A stretch of 64,000 nt of DNA from Phocoena phocoena (lineage: Eukaryota; Chordata; Mammalia; Artiodactyla; Phocoenidae). The notes below the pieces were generated by a model, which ran no database searches, was not told the origin of the DNA, and was given only the letters and a program-made list of their open reading frames with translations. Each line of letters opens with the position of its first letter. The first letter of the stretch is position 1. The stretch covers positions 997,001 through 1,061,000 of the forward strand of contig NC_089240.1 in the NCBI RefSeq assembly GCF_963924675.1. Reading direction: 5' to 3'. The position numbers and the translations under genes were made by a program. This document shows positions 44,918 to 56,375 of this stretch, piece by piece.

Positions 44918-45122
44918 CGGTTTCTCAGCGTCAACACTACTGACATCGGGGCTGGGTGACGCTCTGATGCGGGGCGTCCTGGGCCCTGTGGGCTGTGGAA
45001 CAGCTTCCCTGGTCTCCACCCATCAGGTGCCAGGAGCATCCCCTCCCCAGTGGTGAAAACCAAAACTGTCCGCAGACATTGCCAAGTGTCCCCTGGGGGC
45101 AGTCACAGTGTTTGAGCGCTAC
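44918..45122 (-). mobile_element. MER20-like element (antisense), locus 2 copy 3
   Basis: Preceded by the leader TCTCTCATGTTAGGTCACGG, then GGCGTCCTGGGCCCTGTGGG and CTTCCCTGGTCTCCACCCAT. It ends near GTGTTTGAGCGCTACTA. Confidence 0.65.
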
Positions 45123-46039
45123 TATATTCAGTGAAAATTCCCTGGCGACCACATTTCACACAGCTCGTTGCTTGAGGACTTCAGTGCATCCTGTGTGACT
45201 CCACAGGGACAGCCCCCTGGAAGCTTGCACCTGGTTGCCCCCAGGATCCACCCCACACAGCTTTCCCTTTGCTAAGTTTGCTCTGTATCCGTTCACGGGA
45301 CTAAACCACCACCACGCGTTCCACCTTGTAATGAGCCTGAGTCCTTCCAGACAGTCGTCAGTCCTGGGGGGTCTTGGGAACCTTGATGCAGCGTCCAAAC
45401 CCATATCCAATCCCTGGTTTACAGAGGAGACTGGTTGGTCCGGACGACCTTCCCCAGGTGAGGCAGGCGATGATGGGGTGGGGGACATCCCCTGCTTCCA
45501 CCTGTGTTGGTTCATGAGCCCCCAGCACAGCTGAGTGTTTCTTTTTCTCCCACGTGCTTATTTCCAGAGCAGACTGTTTCTTCTGTGACTGCACACGCGC
45601 TCTTTCAGGTTTTTTCCCCACAATTTTTAACCTTTGGCGTCTGCACATTTCATTTTCTTCTCCTTCGCTGTTTCTGTTTGAACGATCCCATCCACGCTGC
45701 TAGTTTTACCCCTGAATAAGCAAGGTTATTTATATCCGGAGATGCTGAGGCATATTCTTTGGAAAAGGAAATCTATTACCTCCAACCTAGGTTTGGGAAT
45801 TTATAAAAATAAGCAGAAAATGAGTGTCTCGCCGTACCTGCTTATACGGAGGTTTCGTGCAGTCACGAGCTTGTCACTTCCAGGAAGGTATCAGTTCAGG
45901 GGCAGCTGTGTCTCTGAGATTAATTTCCATTCTGGGTCTTTGCAGGAAGGGTTGTCCATCTTGTGCGCTGGCCGTTTGGGTTGCTGTGGACAACCCACAT
46001 TCATGGATTGATTATGTGGTTACAATATGGCAATACTAG
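45123..46039. other. Spacer without recognised features
   Basis: Unique-looking DNA. No gene recognised. Confidence 0.45.
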
Positions 46040-46270
46040 CATGGCCTGGGTTCAGTGGGGGTCCCCCCAAATGTGCTCACATCCTTATCTCCAGAACCTG
46101 TGACTGTGACCGTGTTTGGAAACAGGGTCTCTGCACATGGGATGAACTGAAGGATCTCAGGATGACATCTTCCAGGATTACCCGGTTTGGGGTCACCAGG
46201 GGTAACTGTCGTCTTCACCTCAATCTTGCCTACAAACCTGGGTTAGATTTCAGAAACATCCGAGGACAAG
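46040..46270 (+). mobile_element. Dispersed LTR-type repeat fragment
   Basis: GGGGTCCCCCCAAATGTGCT, CACATCCTTATCTCCAGAAC, CTGTGACTGTGACCGTGTTT and GGAAACAGGGTCTCTGCACA match the same broad dispersed family as 62260-62760. Confidence 0.5.
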
Positions 46271-46904
46271 CAAAGCGGAAGGAAGAGGATTGTTTGCATC
46301 AGATGTGCTTTACTGAGCGGGAAGAGGATCCTCCATTCCCCTGTGAACACCAGGCAGTCAAGGTCGTCCCAATTCACCTGCAAATGCGACCCCTTGTTTA
46401 TAGGAATTCTAAGGATTCTAAGGATTTCTGCGGAGTGCAGTAAATAGGAAGGGACCCCAGGAGCGGACCCTCAAGGTCTTTGTTTCCCTCGGCTGCATCT
46501 CTCCGAGGGAAAGGAGAATGATTTCTGTTGAATTCTGCTCGTTGATATAGTCGGGGTGAGCCCCCGTGAGGAAAACGGGTTCGCATCCAAGTGCCCAGAG
46601 GAAATGGCTTCTTTCCTTCTGATGGGGATTTATTACCGACAGGCGTTTGGAACAGGCCACACGGAGAGAGGAACGACAGAGGTTTCCTCAGCTTCCTGCC
46701 AGCTTGGGACGATGTCTGTATGGGGGGCTCGCGATTCTGTCGAGACAGGAGGGTGTGAGCGCCCTGACCTCTCCTTGCAGGCAGATGCTCCCAAGAAGAG
46801 CCCCAGAGCCACGAGCCCTCTCCTGGCTGGCTTTGCAGAGAGACCTGGGGGGTCCACCCTGTTTCTTCCCCTCCGCACGGGTATTGATGCTGCTTCCCAG
46901 CTGT
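46271..46904. other. Spacer without recognised features
   Basis: No gene or named repeat. Short open frames lack homology. Confidence 0.45.
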
Positions 46905-47260
46905 GATGGTTAATTCTACGTGTCAGCTTAACTTTATAGATCACAGGGGCCCAGACAGCTGGTCAAATGTGATTCTGGGCGTGTCTGGGAGGGTGTCTCT
47001 GGATGAGATGAGCATGTGAATCAGTGGACTGAGTGAAGCAGGTGGCCCTCCCCAGGGTGGGTGGGCCTCATCTAATCAGTTGAAGGTCTGAATAGAACAA
47101 AAGTGGAGGGAGGATATATCATGGCTATGTATCTATATCTATATGTATCTATCTATCATCTATCTATCATCTCCATCTGTCATCTCTATCATCTATCCAT
47201 CTGTTATCTATCTATCTTCTTTCTATCCACACATCCCATTGGTTCTGCTTCTCTGGAGAG
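46905..47260 (+). mobile_element. Dispersed repeat carrying a TCTA microsatellite
   Basis: Starts TGATGGTTAATTCTACGTGT and continues with CAGACAGCTGGTCAAATG, GTGAATCAGTGGACTGAGT and GGTGGGTGGGCCTCATCTAA. A TCTA/TATC tract follows at 47118-47228, then CCATTGGTTCTGCTTCTCTG with GAGAGCC. This is the layout of a common mammalian repeat with an internal TATC tail. Confidence 0.6.
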
Positions 47261-47814
47261 CCCCACGGATGCAACTGGGGAATGGACCTGGGAAAGAAGA
47301 CAGGTGTGTGTGTGGATGGGGTGGGAGTCAGGACGCAGGGCCCATCTGGCAGGAGTGCAGTGAGTGGTGGGGTTGCTGTCCTGGGCAGAGCTGGTTCCAG
47401 GATAAGTAGGGAAAGGCAGGTGGGGCCCTGGGAGGAATGGGGTCGGTAGGAGGAAGGAGGGGAGACGGGGGCCAGGGAATGGACAGGGGCCTGGGGTCAC
47501 AGGTCAGGGGCTGCCTGGGGGAAGAGAGAGGGGCCGTCCTTAGTCGGAGGAGCTGCTGCACGGAGCCCAGGGGCTGCGGCTCCCGGCGTCCACACTCCCT
47601 GCAACCTGGGCACCAAGCGGGCAGCCTTCACCACCGCCATGCTCACGTCCCAGGCATCGCGTGAGGGACCAGAAAGTGCCTGGGGAGACGCCACCTTTCT
47701 TCCCCAGTTTTTGAATCCTATCCCACGTCTTGCTGAAACCCCGTGGAGTCTGTTAAAGAAAATTATGCATCGGGGTCTCAAATAACATTTTTGCGTCTCC
47801 ATTGTGCATGGTAT
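47261..47814. other. Spacer without recognised features
   Basis: GC-rich, G-skewed DNA just before the AT-rich block. No gene recognised. Confidence 0.45.
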
Positions 47815-48600
47815 GTTAACTACAAATTGTATGAGATTCATGAAAACATAAGTGTAATGTATGATTTGTATATAAATTATATACATTTAAGTATATAAAA
47901 TATAATATTCATTGTATTCTTATACTGTTATAGGTCACACTCTATAATGTATATTATACTGTATACAATGATATATATTATAATCACCTTATATATTGTA
48001 CTGTATATGATTATACGTATTTCACTGTTTATGTTGTACGGCAATCATATTATATATTATGAAATATTTATATTATATTAATTATATTATAATTTTTATA
48101 TATAAATTACATATAAATCTACTATATATTGTAACATAATTATATACATGGAACTAATATATATTAATATCTTATTAATATAATTATAATATATAATATA
48201 TAGTATACATTATATGTATAATGTATACTATACATTTAATACATTTTATATTATATAAGGAACAAAATTAAATATGTAGCATGAATATTAATATATATTA
48301 AAATATATACCATATTATTTGTAGCCATATAATCATATACCTATTATAAATTATAATAGTCATCTTTAATCACCTATAATTATAGATATAAGTATAATTC
48401 CATATGATTATAACATACAGGTAATACTGTATCTGTTTATGTATAACATATATCATATAGTTTATAAATGTATATAATGTGTACAATCTATATGTAATTA
48501 TATTGTATATGTGTGTCTCATATATTGTAACTTATGTATAATTAAAATTATAATCATATACAAAATTATATATAAATCATACTATACAATATAATATTCT
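47815..48600. repeat. Extreme AT-rich, TATA-type low-complexity block
   Basis: Nearly 800 bp built mostly of TATAAT/ATATAT/TTATAT words with rare G or C. There is no stable period, but many short palindromes such as TATACATTATATGTATAATG. It ends abruptly at a CpG-rich block. Confidence 0.9.
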
Positions 48601-48639
48601 ACGTATAAGGACGCTTATTATTGGATTTAGGGCGCATCC

Positions 48640-49080
48640 TAATGCACGGTGACCTCCCGGTTCCCGGCGCAGAGCTCCCGAAACCCCAGGAGCTTCCTGA
48701 GTGACGCAGGCCAGAGGAGCATCCTGCGACCGTCGGAACGAGCCGCGCCGCGCCCGAGTCTGCGCCGAGGCGTAGCCCTGCGAGGTGCGGGCCGGTTGCC
48801 CCGAGGAACCAACCACGTGACGAGAGGGTGGGCCCGTTCAGCCCCGCCCCCGGGCGCCACGGAGCGCAGAGGGGGCGGGGCTCGAGCGGCTCCAGGTGCG
48901 CGCGGCTTCCGACGGTCGTGCCTGGCTGCAGCCCCGTGAAACCTCTGCGTAGAGGGGTTCCGAGAGCTTCCGGGTTGGGGAACCCGTCCGCACGTTGGCA
49001 GAGTGACGCCCCCCCAGACTCCACGGAGACAGAAGCTCCCGCGCTCGGGGCCCCCCCGGGCCTCGTCCTCCACCGCTCTC
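48640..49080. promoter_or_regulatory. CpG-rich block (CpG island-like)
   Basis: Dense CG dinucleotides with GC-box words (GCCCCGCCCCC at about 48842, GGGGGCGGGGC at about 48871). It could be a real promoter island or a CpG-rich repeat. The 3' part merges into a repeat shared with 59205-59690. Long minus-strand open frames here are expected from base composition. Confidence 0.5.
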
Positions 49081-49400
49081 TCTGGCTGTTCATCCCTTTC
49101 TGATAAACGGGTGAGTCAGCCACGTGTTGCCTGCGTTCTCTGAGGAGAGCGTCACGGGGACCCTCCGTGTGTAGCCTTGTCGGACACAAGTGTGGGCGGC
49201 CTGGGCACCCAGTGCCTGCGCTTGGGGTTGACGTGGGAGCCGTCCTGGGGCACCGAGTCTTTACCCCGTGAGGTCTGCGCGCCCCCGGGCTCCTATCAGA
49301 GTTGAAGTGGACGGCACCCAGCTGGTGTCCCAGGAGAACTGGAGACCTGCTCGGTGTGGAAGAGCCACACGTTGGGTGTCGGAAGTGCTGTGAGTAGACA
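48950..49400 (+). mobile_element. LTR-type dispersed repeat, copy 1
   Basis: Shares GAGCTTCCGGGT, GGCTGTTC-type and ACACCCAGCTGG-type words with 59205-59690 in the same order. It ends with GTGTCGGAAGTGCTGTGAGT. It looks like a worn endogenous retroviral LTR; no viral genes are present. Confidence 0.45.
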
Positions 49401-50000
49401 GTTTTCTTTGAAGATTTGAAGTTTTTAAATTTATGCCTTTGGAGCAAACACCTCCTCCTGGCTGGCCTCTCTTGCCCTTCCTGTAAGCCATTCTCTGTCT
49501 AGTCGGAGAATTCTCTAAAATACCAATTAGATCATGTCCGTACCTGCAGCATCGCCCACCCCCGTGGCTTTCCAAGGCTGTTAGAATAAAGGACAAAGTC
49601 TTTCAGCTGTTCTGCTGCCCGACGAGGGGCCGCAGGTGAAGGGTGGTCCCTGATGTACTGAACATGCTTTGAGGCCGGTGGAAATGGTCTCCCACGGCGT
49701 ACGTCTCGGGGTTTATACTCTGTGTTCTGTTGTTTCAAGACCTTCAAAATGTTTTCTTATTACTTATGTTTGATGTAGAAAAGCGATTAAAATATTTGGG
49801 GGCTAAACGTTTTGCCCTACCACCTAAGAGCGGACCCATTGAGTTTTGCAAGGCAGACCGTCTTAGCATCTGTAAATACGTGGTGTGACCCATGCGCCTG
49901 TTTGTCAAGACAAGTTTGTCTCTGAAATTTAATTTTGCATTTGTTGATTCTCACGTAAGTACAGTAACCTGGGTGCTTTGCTTTCTTTGCACCGTAAATT

Positions 50001-50386
50001 GGTTTTCTGGGGTCGTTGTCATAAATGACCACAAATCAGGTGGGTTAAAACCACAGGAATTCATCCTCCCCCAGTCCTGGAGACCAGACATCTGAGGTCA
50101 GGGTGTCCCAGGGCTGTGGTCCCTCCAGAGCCTCCAGGGGAAGGTCCTTCCTGTCTCTTCCAGCTTCTGGGGGCTCCAGGCGTCCCTGGGCTCGTGGCCG
50201 CATCCCTCCCGTCTCTTCCTCCGTCTTCCCAGGGCTTCTCTGTGTCTGTCTCTTGCCTTCTGTGTCTTAGAAGGACCCTGTCATTGGATGTAGGGCCACC
50301 CTCCTCCAGGAGGACCTCATCTCAGACCCTTCACTTCATCTGCAAAGACCCTGTTTCCTAATAAGGTCCCATTTTGAGGTACCAGG
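50001..50386 (+). mobile_element. Dispersed repeat family A, copy 4
   Basis: Same block order as copies 1 and 5: GAGGTCAGGGTGTCCCAGGG, CTTCTGGGGGCTCCAGGCGT, AGAAGGACCCTGTCATTGGA, CCTAATAAGGTCCCATTTTG. Confidence 0.65.
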
Positions 50387-51385
50387 CTAGGACGTCAGCA
50401 AGCAACATGTGATACACCTTTTATTTGGGTGAATTTCCACGATTTCCACGCTTGGCGTGAGTTAAAACACGTGGAAACTTTCGTTCCTAAAGCCTTAGTT
50501 CTCCCTGTGAGGGAGTAGAGAGTATTTACGCATTTTCTGCGGTGCAGGTGAGACCCTCTCCCATTTCAAGTGGCCAGCCCCTCGCACCAGACACTGCGAT
50601 TGGGCGTGTTTTGGGTAAAATCCATCGGGGATGGATTGAGGAAGCTCCCCTCGTCTGGAAGGGTCTGCCTTTGAGAAGCGGCCCGTGCACCCTCGCCGGC
50701 ACGCGGGTCCCCTTAACCACCGTGGCCGTGACATGCAAAGGGCTGATAATTCAGGATTGGGGGCATTTGGACCCTGGAAAAAAGAGGCACGTTGTTCGCA
50801 GAAGGCTCTGGGCGTGTTCCTCGTGAAGCCAACGCCTTGTGCATTGGAGGAATCGAGAAAAAGCGGGCGGTGGGGGGTGTCCTGGGACTCAGGTCCTGGA
50901 GATTCTTGGACGTCCAGGAGAAAGTCAGGACCAGCTGCTATTCTTCACGCACCTCATTTGGCATCTTGCATCCTTTTTCATACGCCTCTTTGGGGAGGAT
51001 CTACGACTCTCCTATAGTAGGGAAGCCGTGAGGGCGTCTTGGGATTCGTGGCCGGTCAGTGTTTTACTTCCTTACCTCGGCGTTGCCTGGAATTTGCTCA
51101 GCCTCAGAGGAGCCGTGTCATATTTTCTAGTTAGCTCGCAAGCTTTGCTTCCAGCGGACACGGCGGTGGACCTACTGTGTGCACGGTGCAGTCGTGGTTC
51201 CTGGAACACCAGGAAACTCAGGGCTACGTTTTCTTCCCGTGTGACGAAGTCGCTGTCGGGGGTGGGGATGCTGAGTGGCTTTGTCACCTGCGCGTCACCC
51301 CAGACGGCAGGGAGAGTCCAGGCTTCTGAGCAAATCCTCTTCGAGGGATGAGGTCCTCCTACTTTGTCGTGAAAGCCTGTGTGGT
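50387..51385. other. Spacer without recognised features
   Basis: Open frames up to 170 codons (50839-51351, plus) have no recognised domain. No repeat recognised. Confidence 0.4.
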
Positions 51386-51710
51386 CCCTGATGCTGTGTG
51401 TCCGTGTGCACGTGTGTATCCAGGTTTATGTGTGTCTGCATATGTGCACGTGTGTCCGTGTTTGTGTGTGTGTAGCTGTGTCTGTATAAGTTTACATGTG
51501 TGTGCATCTTTGTTCCGCATCTGTGTGTGTCTCTGCAATTGTATGTGTGTGTGCCCGTTTATTCCTGCGTCTGTGTGTGTACGCCTGTGTGCATCTATAT
51601 TTATTCCTGCATCTGTGTGCATCTTTTTTTGTCCTCCATGTGTGTGTCTTTGGTTACGTATCTGTATTTATTCCTGCATCCGCGTGTCTGTGTCTCTTGT
51701 GTCCGTGCGT
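51386..51710. repeat. TG-rich degenerate minisatellite
   Basis: Alternating TGTGTG and GTGTCTG words with a recurring TTTATTCCTGCATCTGTGTG block at about 50-60 bp spacing. Cysteine-rich open frames on the plus strand are products of the repeat. Confidence 0.85.
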
Positions 51711-52859
51711 GTCCCTGTGAGCTCCCCCCGAGGCTCTCACTGCAGGCTCTTATCCCCCCGCACCCCCTGTGGCTGTGTTCCCAGGCCGGTTGTCTCTCTG
51801 TGACCATAAAGCTTGATTTAGGGGGGGCGATTATGCCTTTCGTCGGCTCTGTCAGCCCTGTTTCCTACCGTGCGGGGCCATGGAAGTTCAGGGAGTGAGT
51901 ACACACGTGGCTGAGATTAAACATTCTCTGGGATTCAGCATCCTACCATTCTCGGTAGGATGCCGAGAGCAAAACGGTCTCACCTCCTAGGAGACCAGGA
52001 GGCCCGTAAACACATGCCATAGGACCGCGCGCCCTTAAACCAGCACCGTGCATCGTGTTGCTGGGGACACAGGGCTCAGTCTCGGGGGCGCGGGTTGGGG
52101 GCAGCAGGGTTTACGAGGCCCTAAAGCCGCCAGGGCCCCATGCTTTGCGTGGTTTTTATCGCACTGTGGCCGCTCTCTCGTCCCCGAGGACTTCATTCTC
52201 GTGCACGAGGATTAGCCGGCAGAATGTCATAAACTGGAGACCGCGCCTGTCTCGAAGAGGAATTTTATTCTGTTGTGTTCTGTTCTGTTTTTTTTTATTC
52301 TGTTCTGTTTATTCAGACCTGGGCCTGAGCAGAGCCTCGGGATCCTGAATTAAAACACGAACCACACACTTGTTCCATTTCTTCTCTGCTAAATGCGCGA
52401 TTCCATTTTTTGGTACAAATGCGCATTGATTAAACGTGAGTCTCACCAGGCATTGAACTAAAACCTGTGAACGTGTTACGGAAACCTGCAACCTGCATGT
52501 CTTTACAAAAGTATCCGTGGTCTGAAAGCGGGAATGAAATGATTTATTCGTCCGTCGCTGTGATGGATCGTTTCTGGGGGATTCACGGCGAACCGTCAGA
52601 GTTGTGATAGTGATTCTTTGTGATAACGACTCGTTGGATGATTATTTTATTCTCTGGCTTTTGGCTCCTTGTGGGTAGATGGGGGACGGTTCTTGAACGA
52701 TCGTCGAGGTCAACTAGCAGCTAGAAGCTGGTCGCTGTATAACCAGTTCACCGAAAGAAGTATCTCTAAGTCAGAACATCGGACCTCTTGCTCCGCGGAA
52801 TTCAGTGAAAGAAGGTCTAGTTCTGAGGGTGTTCACTTATTTTTGACTAGAGAGGATTT
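51711..52859. other. Spacer without recognised features
   Basis: A TTCTG-type repeat (TCTGTTGTGTTCTGTTCTG) lies at about 52270-52310. No gene recognised. Confidence 0.45.
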
Positions 52860-53517
52860 TTTTTAAATTGAAGTATAGTTGTTTGACAGTGTTCTGTTCA
52901 TTTCAGGTATACAGCAAAGTGATTCAGTTATACATATGTACATATATATATCTGTGTGTATATATATTCTTTTTTAGATTGTTTTTTAGATTTTTTTCCA
53001 TTATAGGTTATTACAAAATATTGGGTGTTGTTCCCTGTGCTATACAGTAGGTCCTTGTTGTTAATCTACTTTACATATAGTAGTTTGTATCTCTTGATCC
53101 CAAACTCCTAATTTATCCCTCCCCACCTTTCCCCTTTGGTAACCGTAAGTTTGTGTTCTATGTCTGCGAGTCTCTTCCTGTTTTGTAAATAAGTTCATTT
53201 GTGTCATATTTTAGGTTTCACAAATAAGTGATATCATATAATATTTGCCTTTCCCCTTGTTGCTTATCCATCCTATATATAATAGTTTGCATCTGCTAAC
53301 CCCAAACTCCCAATCCATCCGTCCCCCACTCCCCCTTGGCAACCACATGTCTGTTCTCTATATTGGTGAACTTAGCTAAGTTCATTTGACTTGTATTTTA
53401 GATTCCACATATGAGTGATATCATACAGTATTGGTTTTTCTCTGACTTACTTCACTTAGTATGATAATCTCTAAGTGCAAATGGCATTATTTTATTCTTT
53501 TTTATGGCTGAATAGTA

Positions 53518-53555
<38 letters not shown>

Positions 53556-53600
53556 ATATGTATATATATATATGTATATATATATATACCACAAGGAGAT
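52860..53600 (-). mobile_element. L1 3' sequence (antisense), internally rearranged
   Basis: AATTGAAGTATAGTTGTTTG through CTATACAGTAGGTCCTTGTT, then the CTAATTTATCCCTCCCCACC block. The order then jumps back near 53258: the ATCCATCCTATATATAATAG to GGCAACCACATGTCTGTTCT segment repeats one already passed. A (GT)n/(TA)n microsatellite lies at 53522-53588. Confidence 0.8.
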
Positions 53601-54639
53601 GGGTTCTTTTTTCGGTTTAATATGGATTGATTGGGACACCATTTCATCATAGGATCCTTGGAGGCTGTTAGGGCTGCCAAGGAGGGCGAGGTAGTGGATG
53701 CCAGGGCTCCAGGAGCCCTCTCCCTGGAGCCACATGGGGTGGAGGACAGTGGGCTTCCAAGGTGGGCCCCCAGGGTGCACTGCCCTGTGGGGGAGTATCC
53801 GATGTGTCCCTCTCTGTCCTGGGTTCCAGACACTGTCCTGAGGGTGGAGGCCAGCAGACGCCTGCTGTGGGTTGTCCCCGTGCCCTGTGGTCACTGTGCC
53901 CCTTGGGCGTGGCAAGAGTTCCCCAGAGGGTTCATCTGGTGCATCCTGCCATCCCTGGTTCACTGGTTCATTGGTCCTCATTCCACTGATGTGATGTTCT
54001 CACCAGGCTGCCACTTGACCTCTGCTGGGGGGCTTTGAGGACTTGGGAAAGAGCTGATACTACCCGTTTGTAGTCCCCAAATACCAGTTTGTAGCCTTAG
54101 ACCCATGGGTGATTCCACCCTGTTGCCTGAGACATAGAAGCTAGGACACCCAGGTTCCCCCACTCAGGACCAGAGTCCCGGGGTGAGGGGCCCCTCCTTG
54201 ATCCAAAATGCTGATATGTTATGCGATGTTTGTATTCATTTTGATTTTTCAAAATCTTCCACTAGACATGATTTATCTTCTTTCTGGTTGGTTTTTCATC
54301 TTCAGTTTTCTGCCTGGGGGCAGTGCCTTGCTCTCCTCACCATAATCCTGACCCTGCTTAGCAGCGAGCTTTTTTCACTGTTTACCTGTACAAACGGGAT
54401 GCAGATACCCTCATTCTGGGGCGTTCGTGAGTTATGTGCCCAGCAGAACATCTGGCCACAAAATAAATTCAAGTATCGATGTTACCCTTTAGGGCAACTA
54501 GTAATAATACCAGCACAGAGAAAGAAGAGAGCGCGGGGCTCTGTGGAGCCCTGAACAGGAAGGGGACCATCAGTCAGTCACTCGGATGCAACGCGCAGAA
54601 ACAAAATCTTCTAACGACTTGATCTGCCCCCTTTGCCGT
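53601..54639. other. Spacer without recognised features
   Basis: A plus-strand open frame of 135 codons (53631-54038) has no recognised homology. No named repeat. Confidence 0.4.
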
Positions 54640-54785
54640 TGTTTTTAAAAATTTTCTTTTAATTGAAGTGTGGTTGATTTACAATGTTGTGTTGCTTTCA
54701 GGTGTACAGCGAGGTGATTCCGTTATATTTACGTACATATATATGTATTTTTTCCAGATTCTTTTCCCTTATAGTTTATGACGTG
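54640..54785 (-). mobile_element. L1 3' end fragment (antisense)
   Basis: TTGAAGTGTGGTTGATTTAC, GCTTTCAGGTGTACAGCGAG and TTCTTTTCCCTTATAGTTTA. Confidence 0.8.
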
Positions 54786-55019
54786 TGGGGTAGAGGTGAG
54801 ATTTTCAGATGTCGCAGGTGCTGGTGGAAATGTGTCTACATCGGATCTCTTCACTTCCTATTTCGATTTAATGGAGTATTCCGTTCCTTTCTTGGTGTGG
54901 ACCAAGGGGTGTTTTTGGAAGCCTCCCGGAGAGGGAAATAGAAAAACTCTCCCTCTTTTCCTCTCACTTCTGGTGGGAGGGACCAAGTGAATTAAGGAAC
55001 TTTGTTCTTTATTTTAAAA

Positions 55020-55725
55020 TTTAATTTAATTATTTTAAAAAATTTTAAACTTTTTTGTTGAAGTATAGTTGATTTACAGTGTTGTGTTAGTTTCAGGTGT
55101 ACAGTGAGGTGACTTTATATATGTGTTATATATATAATATGTATATTATTTATATATATTATATATTCTTTTTCAGATTGTTTTCCATTATAGATTATTA
55201 CAAGATATTGAATATAATTCTGTGATACAGCAGGTCCTTGTTGTTTATCTATTTTATACACAGTAGTGTGTACTGTTAATCCCAAATTCCTAATTTATCC
55301 CTCCCCCACTTCCCCTTAGGTAACCATAAGTTTGCTTTTTATGCCTGTGAGTCTATTTCTGTTTTGTAAATAAGTTCACTTGTATCACTTTTTAGATTCC
55401 ACATAGAAGTGACATCATAGGGTGTTTGTCTTTCTCTGGCTGGCTTACTTCACTTAGTGTGATAATCTCTAGGTCCATCCATGTTGCTGCCAATGGCATG
55501 ATTTCATCATTCTCTTTTGTGGCTGAGTAGTATTCCATTGTATATATGTACCACGTCTTCTTTATCCATTCCCCTGTCGATAGACGTTAGGTGCTTCCGT
55601 GTCTCGGCTGTCGTGAATAGTGCTGCTGTGAACATTGGGGTGCACATATCTTTTTGAATTAGAGTTTTGTTCGGGTATATGCCCAGGAGTGGGATTGCTG
55701 GATTATATGGTCAGCTTTCTCTTTC
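55020..55725 (-). mobile_element. L1 3' sequence (antisense)
   Basis: A long collinear antisense L1 piece: GTTGAAGTATAGTTGATTTA, CTAATTTATCCCTCCCCCAC, AGTAGTATTCCATTGTATAT, GAACATTGGGGTGCACATAT, GCCCAGGAGTGGGATTGCTG. Confidence 0.88.
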
Positions 55726-56220
55726 TTGGTTGTGTTAATGGTGGAGCCTTCAAAACTAAAATAAGCACATCTTTTTCTATGCACTGCTTCCTAATGCCTT
55801 TTTTTTGGGTGGGGGGCACAGGCGGGGGCCAGTTCATGAAATGTTCTGCCTTTTCAGTGCATTTTCCTCGTCATTGTATTTCCCTTGCCTTCCTTCCCCT
55901 CCCCCTCCCCCCTTTCTGGGGTATCCACTTCAGTCACCTTCTCCAGTCTCCACTCTCAGGACCCAGAGTCTGATGTTCTGGATTTCATGGAATTGCAGAT
56001 GCGTGTCTCTCTGCCGTTTTGCATCTGATTTCAAAGTGTAGGGAGTATACTTTGTAAAGAACCCAGATGATATAAGTGCCGTGTGCTTCATATGGGATCT
56101 GCTTCTTGAGTGCCTGGGCCTCTGTTCTGTGGTTCCACCAAGAAACATACATGGTATTGTTACTGTTTTGTTTTTTAAGCTTTTCAGCTAAGCCTCTTTG
56201 GGCGGGGGCAGGGGGCAGAC
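55726..56220. other. Spacer without recognised features
   Basis: C-rich and T-rich stretches (about 55890-55915). No gene recognised. Confidence 0.45.
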
Positions 56221-56375
56221 GTGATAGGTAGGTAGGTAGGTAGACACATAGATATAGATGGATATTGATGTACATATAGGTAGATAGATGGTTAGGTAGA
56301 TGGACAGATAGATGGATGGACAGAGAGAAAAGTGATAGGTAGATACATAGATGTTAGGTAGGTAGGTAGATAATA
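56221..56375. repeat. TAGG/GATA microsatellite
   Basis: GATAGGTAGGTAGGTAGGTA followed by imperfect GATAGATGG and TAGATA units. Confidence 0.88.

Noticed and set aside
48599..49447. Minus-strand open frame of 282 codons
   Set aside because: It lies in a CpG-rich block and an LTR-type repeat, where stop codons are rare by composition. No recognisable domain or splice structure.
51348..51803. Cysteine- and valine-rich plus-strand open frame
   Set aside because: It is encoded by a TG-rich degenerate repeat and has no gene context.
53631..54038. Plus-strand open frame of 135 codons beside an L1
   Set aside because: No recognised domain; the neighbourhood is repeat-rich spacer.
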